Shown here piece after piece: positions 37,749 to 51,044 of a stretch of 64,000 nt of DNA; positions within the stretch are counted from its first letter, which is position 1; every line of letters starts with the position of its first letter. Source of the stretch: Streptomyces sp. LUP47B (GTDB lineage Bacteria > Actinomycetota > Actinomycetes > Streptomycetales > Streptomycetaceae); contig NZ_MJAH01000010.1 in NCBI RefSeq assembly GCF_001746295.1, positions 234,285-298,284 on the forward strand, read 5' to 3'. The translations under genes were made by a program, and so were the position numbers. The notes beneath the pieces were generated by a model that saw only the letters and a program-made list of their open reading frames with translations, did not search any database and was not told the origin of the DNA.

Positions 37749-38888
37749 GTGGACCTCACGCACTCTCCGGCCGGCGAGGACTTCCGCGCCGAGGCCCGCT
37801 CATGGCTGCACGCGCATGTGCCCGCCTCCCCGCTCCCCTCCCTGGAGACCGAGGAGGGCTTCGGGGCCCATCGCGCGTGGGAGGCGGAACTCGCCGCGGA
37901 CCGCTGGTCGGTGGTCAACTGGCCGATACCGTACGGCGGCCGGGACGCGGGGATCGTCCGCTGGCTGGTCTTCGAGGAGGAGTACTACGCGGCCGGGGCG
38001 CCCGGACGCGTCAACCAGAACGGCATCAGCCTCCTCGCCCCGACCCTCTTCGACCACGGCACGCAGGAGCAGCGGGACCGTGTCCTGCCGTCCATGGCCA
38101 CCGGGCGGACCGTGTGGGCGCAGGCCTGGTCGGAGCCGGAGGCGGGCTCGGACCTGGCCTCCCTGAGGGCGAAGGGGGTGCGCACGGAAGGCGGTTGGCT
38201 GCTCAGCGGCCAGAAGACCTGGTCCTCCCGGGCCGCCTTCGCGGACCGCGCCTTCGGACTGTTCCGCACCGACCCCGACACCCCGAAACCCCACCAGGGC
38301 CTGACCTACCTGATGTTCGACCTGCGCGCCCCCGGTGTCACCGTCCGCCCGATCCGCCGCCTCGACGGGAAACCGGCCTTCGCCGAGCTCTTCCTGGACG
38401 AGGTGTTCGTGCCGGACGAGGACGTCATCGGCGAGCCCGGCCGGGGCTGGCGGATCGCGATGTCGACGGCGGGCAACGAACGGGGCCTGATGCTGCGCTC
38501 ACCGGGCCGCTTCCTGGCCGCCGCCGACCGCCTGCACGCCCTCTGGCAGTCCCAGGGCAGTCCCCGGGCCGCCGGCACCCGTGTCGCGGACGCCTTGATC
38601 GGCGCCCGTGCCTATCAGCTGTTCACCTACGCGGCCGCCTCCCGCTTCCTCAAGGGCGAGACGCTCGGCCCCGAGTCCAGCCTGAACAAGGTCTTCTGGT
38701 CCGAGTACGACATCGCCCTCACCGAGACGGCCCTCGATCTCCTGGGCGAGGAGGGCGAGTTGGCCGACACGGACTGGTCCGAGCGGTACGTCTTCTCCCT
38801 CGCCGGCCCCATCTACGCGGGCACGAACGAGATCCAGCGCGACATCGTCGCCGAGCGCCTGCTGGGCCTGCCGAAGGGCCGCCGGTGA
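37749..38888 (+). CDS. ipdE1: Acyl-CoA dehydrogenase IpdE1 (FadE30-like)
   Basis: A 379-residue acyl-CoA dehydrogenase. It has WAQAWSEPEAGSDLASL and GQKTWSSRAAFADRAF for FAD/substrate, RGLMLRSPGRF, and the C-terminal SLAGPIYAGTNEIQRDIVAERLLGLP. In steroid degraders IpdE1 pairs with IpdE2 as a heterotetramer that desaturates the HIP-derived CoA ester. I prefer the GTG at 37749, giving VDLTHSPAGEDFR, with GGGAAGGA eight bases upstream; the ATG at 37740 would abut that ribosome site. Its stop overlaps ipdE2 by one base. Confidence 0.87.
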   Translation: MDLTHSPAGEDFRAEARSWLHAHVPASPLPSLETEEGFGAHRAWEAELAADRWSVVNWPIPYGGRDAGIVRWLVFEEEYYAAGAPGRVNQNGISLLAPTLFDHGTQEQRDRVLPSMATGRTVWAQAWSEPEAGSDLASLRAKGVRTEGGWLLSGQKTWSSRAAFADRAFGLFRTDPDTPKPHQGLTYLMFDLRAPGVTVRPIRRLDGKPAFAELFLDEVFVPDEDVIGEPGRGWRIAMSTAGNERGLMLRSPGRFLAAADRLHALWQSQGSPRAAGTRVADALIGARAYQLFTYAAASRFLKGETLGPESSLNKVFWSEYDIALTETALDLLGEEGELADTDWSERYVFSLAGPIYAGTNEIQRDIVAERLLGLPKGRR

Positions 38889-39853
38889 TGCGTTTCCTTC
38901 TCGACCCCGAGCAACGGGAGTTCGCGACCTCCCTGGACGCGATGCTGACGGCCGCGGACACCCCGTCGGTGGTACGGGACTGGAGCCGAGGGGACCACGC
39001 GAGCGGGCGCGCGTTGTGGCGTCGTATCGCGGAAGCCGGGGTGTTCGCACTGGCGGTACCGGAGGCCTATGAGGGACTGGGCCCACGTCCCCTGGAACTC
39101 GCTCTGGGCTTCGTGGAGTTGGGACGGCATGCGGTACCGGGGCCGTTGGTGGAGACGGTCACAGCGGCGACGCTGCTCGCCTCACCGGACGACACGGGAC
39201 CGGCGAAGCGACTGCTCCCGGCGCTGGCCGCGGGCGAGACGATGGCCACGGTCGCCCGCGATCACGGGTTCGCCCTGGACGGTGACGCGGCCGGCATCCG
39301 TCTCTCCCTGACGGCCGAGGGACTGCGTCTGGCCCCCGGCCACGGCCCCGTGCGCTCCTCGCTCGACCCCGCCCGTCGTCTCACCCCATTGGACCCCGGC
39401 GGCGAACTCCTCGCGACCGACGCGCCCTTGGCCCCGGCCCTCCTCCTGGCCCGCCTCACCACGGCCGCACAGGCCCTGGGCGTCGGTCTCGCGCTGCTCG
39501 ACAGGACCGTCGCCCACGTCAAACAGCGCACCCAGTTCGGCGTCCCCATCGGCTCCTTCCAGGCGGTCAGACACCAACTCGCCGACTCGAAGATCGCGTT
39601 GGAGTTCGCCCGACCCCTCGTCCTGGGCGCCGCCCTGACGATGACCGGGGAGGACGTCGCCGCCGCCAAGGTCACGGCGTGCGAGGCGGCGTACGCCACC
39701 GCCCGCACCGCGCTCCAGCTCCATGGCGCGATCGGGTACACGGCGGAGTACGACCTGTCCCTGTGGCTCACCAAGGCCCGCGCCCTGCGCACCGCCTGGG
39801 GCAGTCCCGAGGAGTGCCGCGACACGGTCCTCAGTGGTGGTCGCCGCTGGTGA
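38888..39853 (+). CDS. ipdE2: Acyl-CoA dehydrogenase IpdE2 (FadE33-like)
   Basis: A 321-residue partner subunit, shorter than a standard acyl-CoA dehydrogenase, as expected for one half of an alpha2beta2 enzyme that shares FAD sites. It keeps VPEAYEGLGPRPLELALGFVELGR, HVKQRTQFGVPIGSFQAVRHQLAD and LQLHGAIGYTAEYDLSLWLTKARAL. The usual catalytic Glu region is degenerate, fitting a partner role. The ATG overlaps the ipdE1 stop (TGATG). Its 3' end overlaps the convergent cytochrome b gene by 23 bp. Confidence 0.85.
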   Translation: MRFLLDPEQREFATSLDAMLTAADTPSVVRDWSRGDHASGRALWRRIAEAGVFALAVPEAYEGLGPRPLELALGFVELGRHAVPGPLVETVTAATLLASPDDTGPAKRLLPALAAGETMATVARDHGFALDGDAAGIRLSLTAEGLRLAPGHGPVRSSLDPARRLTPLDPGGELLATDAPLAPALLLARLTTAAQALGVGLALLDRTVAHVKQRTQFGVPIGSFQAVRHQLADSKIALEFARPLVLGAALTMTGEDVAAAKVTACEAAYATARTALQLHGAIGYTAEYDLSLWLTKARALRTAWGSPEECRDTVLSGGRRW

Positions 39854-41468
39854 CCTCGCGGTACTCCTCCACCGTCGGCTTCCCGATCCGCGTGTCGGGC
39901 CCGAACATCGCCCGCGCGAGCCCGGCCCGCACCCGCTGGGAACGCCTGACCGGCCGCCGCACCCCGTTGGCGTCGACGAGCGGCCCGATCTCGTACGGCG
40001 GTTCCTGCTCGTGCTGTGTGAGGGTGTGCAACTGCGCCTGCGCGAGGCGCTCGTGGACCTCGACGTACTCGCCGTGCGGGAGCCGCCGGATGGTGCCGGT
40101 CTCCCGGCCGTGCAGCACCTTGTCCCGGTCCCGGCGCTGCAGCCCGAGACAGACCCGCTTGGTGGCGACGAACGCGAGCACCGGCACCACGAACACGGAC
40201 ACCCGCACGAACCAGGTGATCGCGTTGATCGACAGATGCAGATGCGTGGCCACGATGTCGTTGCCGCCGCCGATCAGCAGCACCACGTACAGGCTCAGCC
40301 AGGCGACGCCCAGCCCCGTGCGGACGGGCACGTTGCGCGGCCGGTCCAGGATGTGGTGCTCGCGTCTGTCGCCGGTGATCCACGCCTCGACGAAGGGATA
40401 GACCCCGAGCGCGAGCAGGATCAGCGGGAAGAGGGAGAAGGGGATGAAGACACCGGGCTCCAGGGTGTGGCCCCAGAAGTTGATCTCCCATCCCGGCATC
40501 ACCCGGATCAGCCCCTCGGAGAAGCCCAGGTACCAGTCGGGCTGGGCTCCGGTGGTCACCAGGTGGGGGCTGTACGGTCCGAACGCCCACACGGGGTTGA
40601 TCTGGGCGAGGCCGCCCATGAGCGCCAGCACGCCGAAGGTCAGGAAGAAGAAGCCGCCCGCCTTGGCCATGTAGACCGGCAGGAAGGGCATGCCGACCAC
40701 GGACTTGTTGTCGCGGCCGGGCCCCGGGTACTGGGTGTGCTTGTGGTAGAAGACCAGGATCAGATGGGCGACCACCAGGCCGAGCATGATCCCGGGCAGT
40801 ACGAGCACATGGATCGGGAAGAGCCTCGGGATGATGTCGTGCCCCGGGAACTCCCCGCCGAACAGGAAGAACGACAGATACGTCCCGACGATCGGGATCG
40901 ACAGGATCGCCCCGTCGGCGAACCGGATGCCGGTGCCGGAGAGCAGGTCGTCGGGGAGGGAGTAGCCGGTCAGACCGGTGATGATGCCGAGGAACAGCAG
41001 GGTCCAGCCGAACACCCAGTTGAGCTCGCGCGGCTTGCGGAAGGCGCCGGTGAAGAACACCCGCATCATGTGCACGAGCATGCCGGTGACGAAGACCAGC
41101 GCCGCCCAGTGGTGGATCTGCCGGATCAGCAGTCCGCCGCGCACGTCGAAACTGATGTCGAGGGTGGACTCGTAGGCCCTGGTCATCACCACGCCGTTGA
41201 GGGGCCCGTAGGAGCCGTGGTAGACGACCTCGACGCCGCTGGGCTCGAAGAACAGAGTGAGATAGACGCCGGTGAGGATCAGGATGAGGAAGCTGTAGAG
41301 ACAGACCTCGCCCAGCATGAACGACCAGTGGTCAGGAAAGACCTTGCGCATGTTGGCCTTGGCCAGGGCGTACAGGCCCAGTCGCCCGTCGGCCCAGTCG
41401 GCGAGCTTCTCGCCCTTTGCGGCCTCTCCGCCACGAGTGCCTTGGTTCACCGATCGCGCGCCGTCCAT
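39831..41468 (-). CDS. Orphan bc1-type cytochrome b (QcrB-like)
   Basis: A 545-residue membrane cytochrome b. The first haem-ligand helix has IRQIHHWAALVFVTGMLVHMMRVF, the second HDIIPRLFPIHVLVLPG and VVAHLILVFYHKHTQ, giving two His pairs. The Qo-site region reads INPVWAFGPY in place of the canonical PEWY block, which here is QPDWYLGF. Actinobacterial QcrB length and C-terminal cytosolic tail are present. No Rieske (qcrA) or dihaem cytochrome c (qcrC) gene is near, so this is a second, solitary paralogue. Start ATG giving MDGARSVNQG. Confidence 0.9.
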   Translation of the reverse strand: MDGARSVNQGTRGGEAAKGEKLADWADGRLGLYALAKANMRKVFPDHWSFMLGEVCLYSFLILILTGVYLTLFFEPSGVEVVYHGSYGPLNGVVMTRAYESTLDISFDVRGGLLIRQIHHWAALVFVTGMLVHMMRVFFTGAFRKPRELNWVFGWTLLFLGIITGLTGYSLPDDLLSGTGIRFADGAILSIPIVGTYLSFFLFGGEFPGHDIIPRLFPIHVLVLPGIMLGLVVAHLILVFYHKHTQYPGPGRDNKSVVGMPFLPVYMAKAGGFFFLTFGVLALMGGLAQINPVWAFGPYSPHLVTTGAQPDWYLGFSEGLIRVMPGWEINFWGHTLEPGVFIPFSLFPLILLALGVYPFVEAWITGDRREHHILDRPRNVPVRTGLGVAWLSLYVVLLIGGGNDIVATHLHLSINAITWFVRVSVFVVPVLAFVATKRVCLGLQRRDRDKVLHGRETGTIRRLPHGEYVEVHERLAQAQLHTLTQHEQEPPYEIGPLVDANGVRRPVRRSQRVRAGLARAMFGPDTRIGKPTVEEYREVTSGDHH

Positions 41469-41648
41469 GAGTCGTCGCCTCCCCGTCGGATCATCTTCAG
41501 GGTGGCACGACGCGTGGGTGATGCCAACGGGGCGTGCGACCTCCGGATTCCGGCCCCTGCGCTCTTCGCCGGCACCGGCGTTCGCTATTTTGTTCGCCGC
41601 CGCCCCCACCGGCTCGATCATCACCCCTGTCACTCCGAGGAGCCGGCC

Positions 41649-42566
41649 GTGGAACCCGAATCCGCCGTCACCACCTGCTATCGCCATCCCGCGGTGGAGT
41701 CCCATGTCCGCTGCACCCGCTGCGAGCGGTACATCTGCCCGGACTGCATGCGGGAGGCGGCCGTGGGCCATCAGTGCCCGGAGTGTGTGCGGGAGGGAGC
41801 GCGGTCGGTACGGCAGGCCCGGACCGCGTTCGGCGGACGGATCACGGCCGTCCCCCTGGTGACGTACGTCCTCATCGGTCTCAACGTGCTCGCTTACGTC
41901 GGCGAGCTGGTGCGCCCGGCGATCGTGGACCGCTTCCAGATGCTGGGCGCCGGGCTCGACGGCCCGGACGGCGGCCACTACGTGTGGCAGGACCCCTACC
42001 CCTCCGACCTCCACGCCGTGGGTGTCGTCGACGGCGAGTGGTACCGCCTGCTGACCGGTGCGTTCCTCCATCTGCCGCCCACCGAGGGCACGTTCGGGAT
42101 CCTGCACATCGTGATGAACATGGTGTCGCTGTGGAACATCGGGCGGGTGGTGGAGGTCCAGCTCGGCCGTCTGCGCTACGCCGTCCTCTATCTGCTGTCC
42201 GCGCTCGGCGGCTCGGTCCTCGTCCTGCTGGTCGCGCCCGGCACCCCCACGCTCGGCGCCTCCGGCGCGATCTTCGGGCTCGGCGCCGCGTACTACGTGA
42301 TGGCCCGCCGCCTCGGCGCCGACATGGCCCAGGTCAACCGTTTCATGGCGGGCCTGCTGCTGTGGCTGGTGATGTCGGCGTGGCTGACGTCCTGGCAGGG
42401 CCACCTCGGCGGCCTGCTCGCCGGAGCCGCAGTCACTTTCGCCTACGCGTACGCCCCCCGGGACGGCCGTCGCGCCCTGGTGCAGGCGGGAGCATGTGCC
42501 GTACTGCTGGTGGTACTCCTGGTGTCCGCCTGGGCCAAGGTCGCCGAACTGACGGGAGCGCAGTGA
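41649..42566 (+). CDS. Rhomboid intramembrane serine protease with N-terminal zinc ribbon
   Basis: A 305-residue rhomboid. The first 50 residues are a B-box-like zinc ribbon with Cys/His at 10, 13, 22, 25, 30, 33, 41, 43 and 46. Six or seven membrane helices follow. The catalytic Ser lies in TLGASGAIFGLG and the His in WQGHLGGLLAG; LHIVMNMVSLWNIG supplies the oxyanion Asn region. It cleaves membrane segments of unknown substrates. The GTG start follows GAGGA. Its stop overlaps the chitosanase start (GTGA), so the two are translationally coupled. Confidence 0.92.
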   Translation: MEPESAVTTCYRHPAVESHVRCTRCERYICPDCMREAAVGHQCPECVREGARSVRQARTAFGGRITAVPLVTYVLIGLNVLAYVGELVRPAIVDRFQMLGAGLDGPDGGHYVWQDPYPSDLHAVGVVDGEWYRLLTGAFLHLPPTEGTFGILHIVMNMVSLWNIGRVVEVQLGRLRYAVLYLLSALGGSVLVLLVAPGTPTLGASGAIFGLGAAYYVMARRLGADMAQVNRFMAGLLLWLVMSAWLTSWQGHLGGLLAGAAVTFAYAYAPRDGRRALVQAGACAVLLVVLLVSAWAKVAELTGAQ

Positions 42567-43504
42567 AAGGTGCCCGCCTGCTGCTCTTCGCGGCCGTCCC
42601 CGTGGTCGTCACGGCGTCGGTCTACCTCCTCGCGCCCGAGGACACCGGCGCGGGAGGGGCGGGCCCCGACCTCTCCAAGGCCTACCGCTCCCAGGCGGCC
42701 CAGGACGCCAAGGGCGCGCAGGGTGCCAAAGCCTGGGCCGAGCGCTCCGAGGGATCAAGGCGTGCGGAGGACGAAGCGGTCATCGCCGACCTCCCGCCGG
42801 GCCTGACCGACCCCGCCAAGAAGGAGCTCGCCCAGCAGCTCGTGGCCAGCGCCGAGAACTCCACCCTCGACTGGCGCAGCGCCTACGCCTACATCGAGGA
42901 CATCGGCGACGGCCAGGGTTACACGGCCGGCATCATCGGCTTCTGCACCGGCACCAACGACCTGCTCACCCTCGTCGAGGGCTACACGAAGGCCCACCCC
43001 GGCAACGGTCTCGCGAAGTACCTCCCCGCGCTGCGCGCGGTCGACGGCACGGACTCCCACGAGGGCCTGGACCCGGGTTTCACGGCCGCCTGGAAGGCGG
43101 AGGCCCGGGTCCCGGCCTTCCAGAAGGCCCAGGACACGGCACGTGACCGCGTGTACTTCGACCCCGCGGTGCGCCTCGCCGAACTCGACGGCCTCGGCGC
43201 CCTCGGCCAGTTCGTCTACTACGACGCGATGGTCTTCCACGGCCCCGGCACAAACGCCACCAGCTTCTACGGCCTGCGCGAACGCGCCCTGCGGAAGTCC
43301 GACAGCCCGACCGAGGGCGGCTCGGAGAAGGCCTACCTGAATACCTTCCTCGACATCCGCGAGGACGCCATGCGCGCAAAGCACCCGGGCATCGACACCT
43401 CCCGCGTGGACACCGCGCAACGACGCTTCCTGAACGACGGGAACCTGGCCCTGCGGACACCGCTGGAGTGGCAGGTGTACGGGGAGACGTTCAAGGTGCC
43501 GTAG
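42563..43504 (+). CDS. GH46 chitosanase with N-terminal signal anchor
   Basis: A 313-residue family 46 chitosanase that hydrolyses chitosan outside the cell. The catalytic Glu98 (VASAENSTLDW) and Asp116 (YIEDIGDGQGY) line up with the known Glu22 and Asp40 of the N174 enzyme. Also present are GIIGFCTGTNDLL, DRVYFDPAV and TSRVDTEQ-like TSRVDTAQRRFL. The N-terminus KGARLLLFAAVPVVVTASVYLLAP is a hydrophobic segment with no obvious AxA cleavage site, then a 45-residue Ala/Lys-rich linker. It is coupled to the rhomboid gene by a GTGA overlap. Confidence 0.92.
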   Translation: MKGARLLLFAAVPVVVTASVYLLAPEDTGAGGAGPDLSKAYRSQAAQDAKGAQGAKAWAERSEGSRRAEDEAVIADLPPGLTDPAKKELAQQLVASAENSTLDWRSAYAYIEDIGDGQGYTAGIIGFCTGTNDLLTLVEGYTKAHPGNGLAKYLPALRAVDGTDSHEGLDPGFTAAWKAEARVPAFQKAQDTARDRVYFDPAVRLAELDGLGALGQFVYYDAMVFHGPGTNATSFYGLRERALRKSDSPTEGGSEKAYLNTFLDIREDAMRAKHPGIDTSRVDTAQRRFLNDGNLALRTPLEWQVYGETFKVP

Positions 43505-43517
43505 GAGAACATGCGAC

Positions 43518-43562
43518 GGCGCCTGCCCTTTGGTCCGGTCGGGGACGTGGAGGGCAGGCGCC
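43518..43562. terminator. Bidirectional hairpin between chitosanase and gltD
   Basis: GGCGCCTGCCCT (43518-43529) pairs perfectly with AGGGCAGGCGCC (43551-43562) over a 21-nt loop. Lying between convergent genes, it can end both transcripts. There is no long T run. Confidence 0.8.
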
Positions 43563-43608
43563 ATCAGCGTTCCGTACGCCGTTGTACGGGACGTCTATTC
43601 GGGTGGGA

Positions 43609-45061
43609 TCACACCATGAGCGAGCGGTCCGTCGGCCGGATCGGCGCGGGCAGTTCACTCGCACCGGTCAGGAAGCGGTCGCAGCCGCGGGCGGCCGAGC
43701 GGCCCTCCGCGATCGCCCACACGATGAGCGACTGGCCGCGGCCCGCGTCACCGGCGACGAAGACACCCGGCACGTTGGTCTGGAAGTCGGCGTCGCGGGC
43801 GATGTTGCCGCGCTCGTCGAGCTCCAGGCCGAACTGGTCCACGAGACCGTTCTCGCGGTCCGTGCCCGTGAAGCCCATGGCCAGGGTCACCAGCTGGGCG
43901 GGGATCTTGCGCTCCGTGCCCGGCTTCGGGGTCAGCTTGCCGTCGATGAACTCGACCTCGGTGAGGTGCAGCCACTGGACGTTGCCGTCCTCGTCGCCCT
44001 CGAAGTGGGTCGTCGAGACGGAGTAGACCCGCTCGCCGCCCTCCTCGTGCGCGGACGTGACCTTGTAGAGCATCGGGAAGGTCGGCCACGGCTGGTGCGG
44101 GGCACGGTCCTCGCCCGGCCTCGGCATGATCTCCAGCTGGGTGACCGAGGCCGCGCCCTGGCGGTGGGCGGTGCCCACGCAGTCGGCGCCGGTGTCGCCG
44201 CCGCCGATGACGATGACGTGCTTGCCCTCGGCCGTGATGGGGGGCGCCACGTAGTCGCCCTCCTGCACCTTGTTGGCCAGCGGCAAGTACTCCATGGCCT
44301 GGTGGATGCCCTTGAGCTCGCGGCCGGGGACCGGCAGGTCACGGGCGGTCGTGGCACCGGCGGCGATGACGATCGCGTCGTAGCGCTTCTTCAGGTCGGT
44401 CGCCCTGAGGTCGCGGCCGATCTCGATGCCGGTACGGAAGCGGGTGCCCTCCGCGCGCATCTGCTCGATACGGCGGTTGATGTGCCGCTTCTCCATCTTG
44501 AACTCGGGGATGCCGTACCGGAGGAGGCCTCCGATGCGGTCCGCGCGCTCGTAGACGGCGACGGTGTGTCCGGCCCGCGTGAGCTGCTGCGCGGCGGCGA
44601 GACCGGCGGGGCCCGACCCGATGACCGCGACGGTCTTGCCGGACAGGCGCTCGGGTGCCTGCGGCTCGACGTCACCGCTGTCCCACGCCTTGTCGATGAT
44701 CGAGACCTCGACGTTCTTGATGGTCACGGCCGGCTGGTTGATGCCGAGCACACACGCCGACTCACAGGGCGCCGGGCACAGGCGACCGGTGAACTCCGGG
44801 AAGTTGTTGGTCGCGTGCAGACGCTCGGAGGCGGCGGACCAGTCCTCGCGGTAGGCGAAGTCGTTCCACTCGGGGATGAGGTTCCCGAGCGGACAGCCGT
44901 TGTGACAGAACGGGATGCCGCAGTCCATGCAGCGGCTGGCCTGCTTGCTGATGATCGGCAGCAGGGAGCCGGGGACGTAGACCTCGTTCCAGTCCTTCAG
45001 GCGCACGTCGACCGGGCGGGACTTGGCGACCTCACGGCCGTGGTTCAGGAAGCCCTTCGGG

Positions 45062-45069
<8 letters not shown>
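43609..45069 (-). CDS. gltD: Glutamate synthase small subunit
   Basis: The 486-residue beta subunit of NADPH-GOGAT. The N-terminal iron-sulfur region is CMDCGIPFCHNGCPLGN and CPAPCESACVLGI; the FAD motif is GSGPAGLAAAQQL and the NADPH motif GGGDTGADCVGTAHRQGA. It passes electrons from NADPH to the large subunit to turn glutamine and 2-oxoglutarate into two glutamates. Its ATG lies 8 bp inside the end of gltB, so the pair is coupled. Confidence 0.97.
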
Positions 45070-49660
<4,591 letters not shown>

Positions 49661-50038
49661 CGGCTCTCCCGTCGTCGTCAATTGGCATATTCAGCTTGCC
49701 GAGGGACGACGTTGGCCCTCTGCGTAAGTGCAAAATTTCGTGCAGGTTACATGATGGAGCGGATCTCGGGAACCGGATACTCCGTTCCAACATGCGGACG
49801 CCACGGCGTGCGAGGGGGGTGTCGCACACGTGGCTTGAAGTATGTGGGGACCGAGCCGGACCGATCGGTCAGATCGTCGTCCGTCGGCCCAGGGGCGGTG
49901 AAGGCGTCGTCGCCGACCCCGCGGGTGCGCCGCAAGCGTCATTGCCCGCAGCGCTTACGGCTCATGCCCATTGGTTAAGCATTCGAAACCAGCGAGTAAC
50001 GGCTACTTATGCGGCCCATCGCATAAGTAGCAGCCGAT
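49661..50038. other. gltB upstream region and VIT gene 3' flank
   Basis: A 378-bp gene-free stretch. It holds the gltB promoter region (AT-richer part near 49680-49760), and at 50003-50030 a perfect hairpin, CTACTTATGCG-GCCCAT-CGCATAAGTAG, just past the VIT gene stop, which probably ends that transcript. An 83-codon open frame on the minus strand (49691-49942) has no ribosome site or recognisable content. I see no riboswitch. Confidence 0.6.
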
Positions 50039-50770
50039 CTATCCTACGGCCGTTCCGAACAAACTGCCCAGGGCGTACGTCACACCGGCCGCCGCACCTC
50101 CCAGAGCGAGCTGCCGGAGTCCGCTGTACCACCAGGTCCGCGCGGTCACCCTGGCCACGACGGCACCGCACGCGAACAGTCCCACAAGAGCGAGCAGCAG
50201 GGCGGGCCACAGGACGGTCGCCCCGAGCAGATACGGCAGTACGGGCAGCAGGGCGCCCAGGGCGAAGGACCCGAAGCTGGACACGGCGGCGACGAGCGGC
50301 GAGGGCAGGTCACTCGGGTCGATCCCGAGCTCCTCACGGGCATGGATCTCCAGGGCCTGCTCGGGATCCTTCGACAACTGCCGCGCGACCTCGCGCGCCA
50401 GCTCGGGTTCGACACCACGCCCCTCGTACAGGGCCGCGAGTTCGGCCTCCTCGTCCTGGGGATGCTTCCGCAGCTCCCGGCGCTCCACGTCCAGCTCGGC
50501 CTCGACGAGCTCGCGCTGCGAGGCGACGGAGGTGTACTCACCGGCGGCCATGGAGAAGGCACCGGCCGCGAGCCCCGCGAGTCCGGTGATCACGATGGTG
50601 TGCTGACCGACGGCCCCACCGGCGACTCCGGTCATCAGCGCGAGGTTGGAGACCAGTCCGTCCATGGCACCGAAGACGGCGGGCCTGAGCCAGCCGCCGT
50701 TCACGTCCCGGTGCGTGTGGTTGTCCCGGTGCGCCTCGTGCAGTGGCGCCTCGATGTCGATGATGGCCAT
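50039..50770 (-). CDS. VIT1/CCC1-family iron/manganese transporter
   Basis: A 243-residue membrane protein. The first helices carry the family signature (AVFGAMDGLVSNLALMTGVAGG, GLAAGAFSMAAGEYTSVASQRE), followed by a cytoplasmic charged domain (residues 85-150, metal-binding Glu-rich stretch RRELRKHPQDEEAELAALYEGRG) and three more helices. VIT proteins move Fe2+ or Mn2+ out of the cytoplasm. In the upstream region at 50785-50803 is a weak iron-box-like sequence. The gene is divergent from the ADP-ribosylglycohydrolase operon. Confidence 0.9.
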   Translation of the reverse strand: MAIIDIEAPLHEAHRDNHTHRDVNGGWLRPAVFGAMDGLVSNLALMTGVAGGAVGQHTIVITGLAGLAAGAFSMAAGEYTSVASQRELVEAELDVERRELRKHPQDEEAELAALYEGRGVEPELAREVARQLSKDPEQALEIHAREELGIDPSDLPSPLVAAVSSFGSFALGALLPVLPYLLGATVLWPALLLALVGLFACGAVVARVTARTWWYSGLRQLALGGAAAGVTYALGSLFGTAVG

Positions 50771-50784
50771 TCCGGTCCCCCAGG

Positions 50785-50803
50785 GAAGCTAAGCCAAAGC
50801 TAA
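50785..50803 (-). promoter_or_regulatory. Weak IdeR/DmdR-like box upstream of the VIT gene
   Basis: The minus strand reads TTAGCTTTGGCTTAGCTTC, matching 13 of 19 positions of the IdeR/DmdR consensus TTAGGTTAGGCTAACCTAA. A second 13/19 match, AAAGGCTCGGCTAACCTGC, lies at 50871-50889 on the plus strand. Iron control of an exporter would make sense, but neither site is strong. Confidence 0.3.
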
Positions 50804-51044
50804 CTTTGGACACATTCTAATTCTTAACAACGCTCACAGTACGACGGCTCATTCCCGTCCGCCAGCAAGGAAAGGCTCGGCTAACCTGCGGCTTTACCTT
50901 CGAATGCGCAGACGATCGGATCACCGCTCAGCTGTCGACCGGGTGATGCTGAGGCTTCGGAGGCTCAGGTCAACCGCCGATGGTGGGACACATGCGCAAA
51001 GGGTTCCGCGCCCCATGTGGAACCCCCTCTGGGAGAGGCCGCGT

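Noticed and set aside
49691..49942. 83-codon open frame upstream of gltB
   Set aside because: No ribosome site, no recognisable domain and Arg-rich composition typical of non-coding GC-rich DNA.
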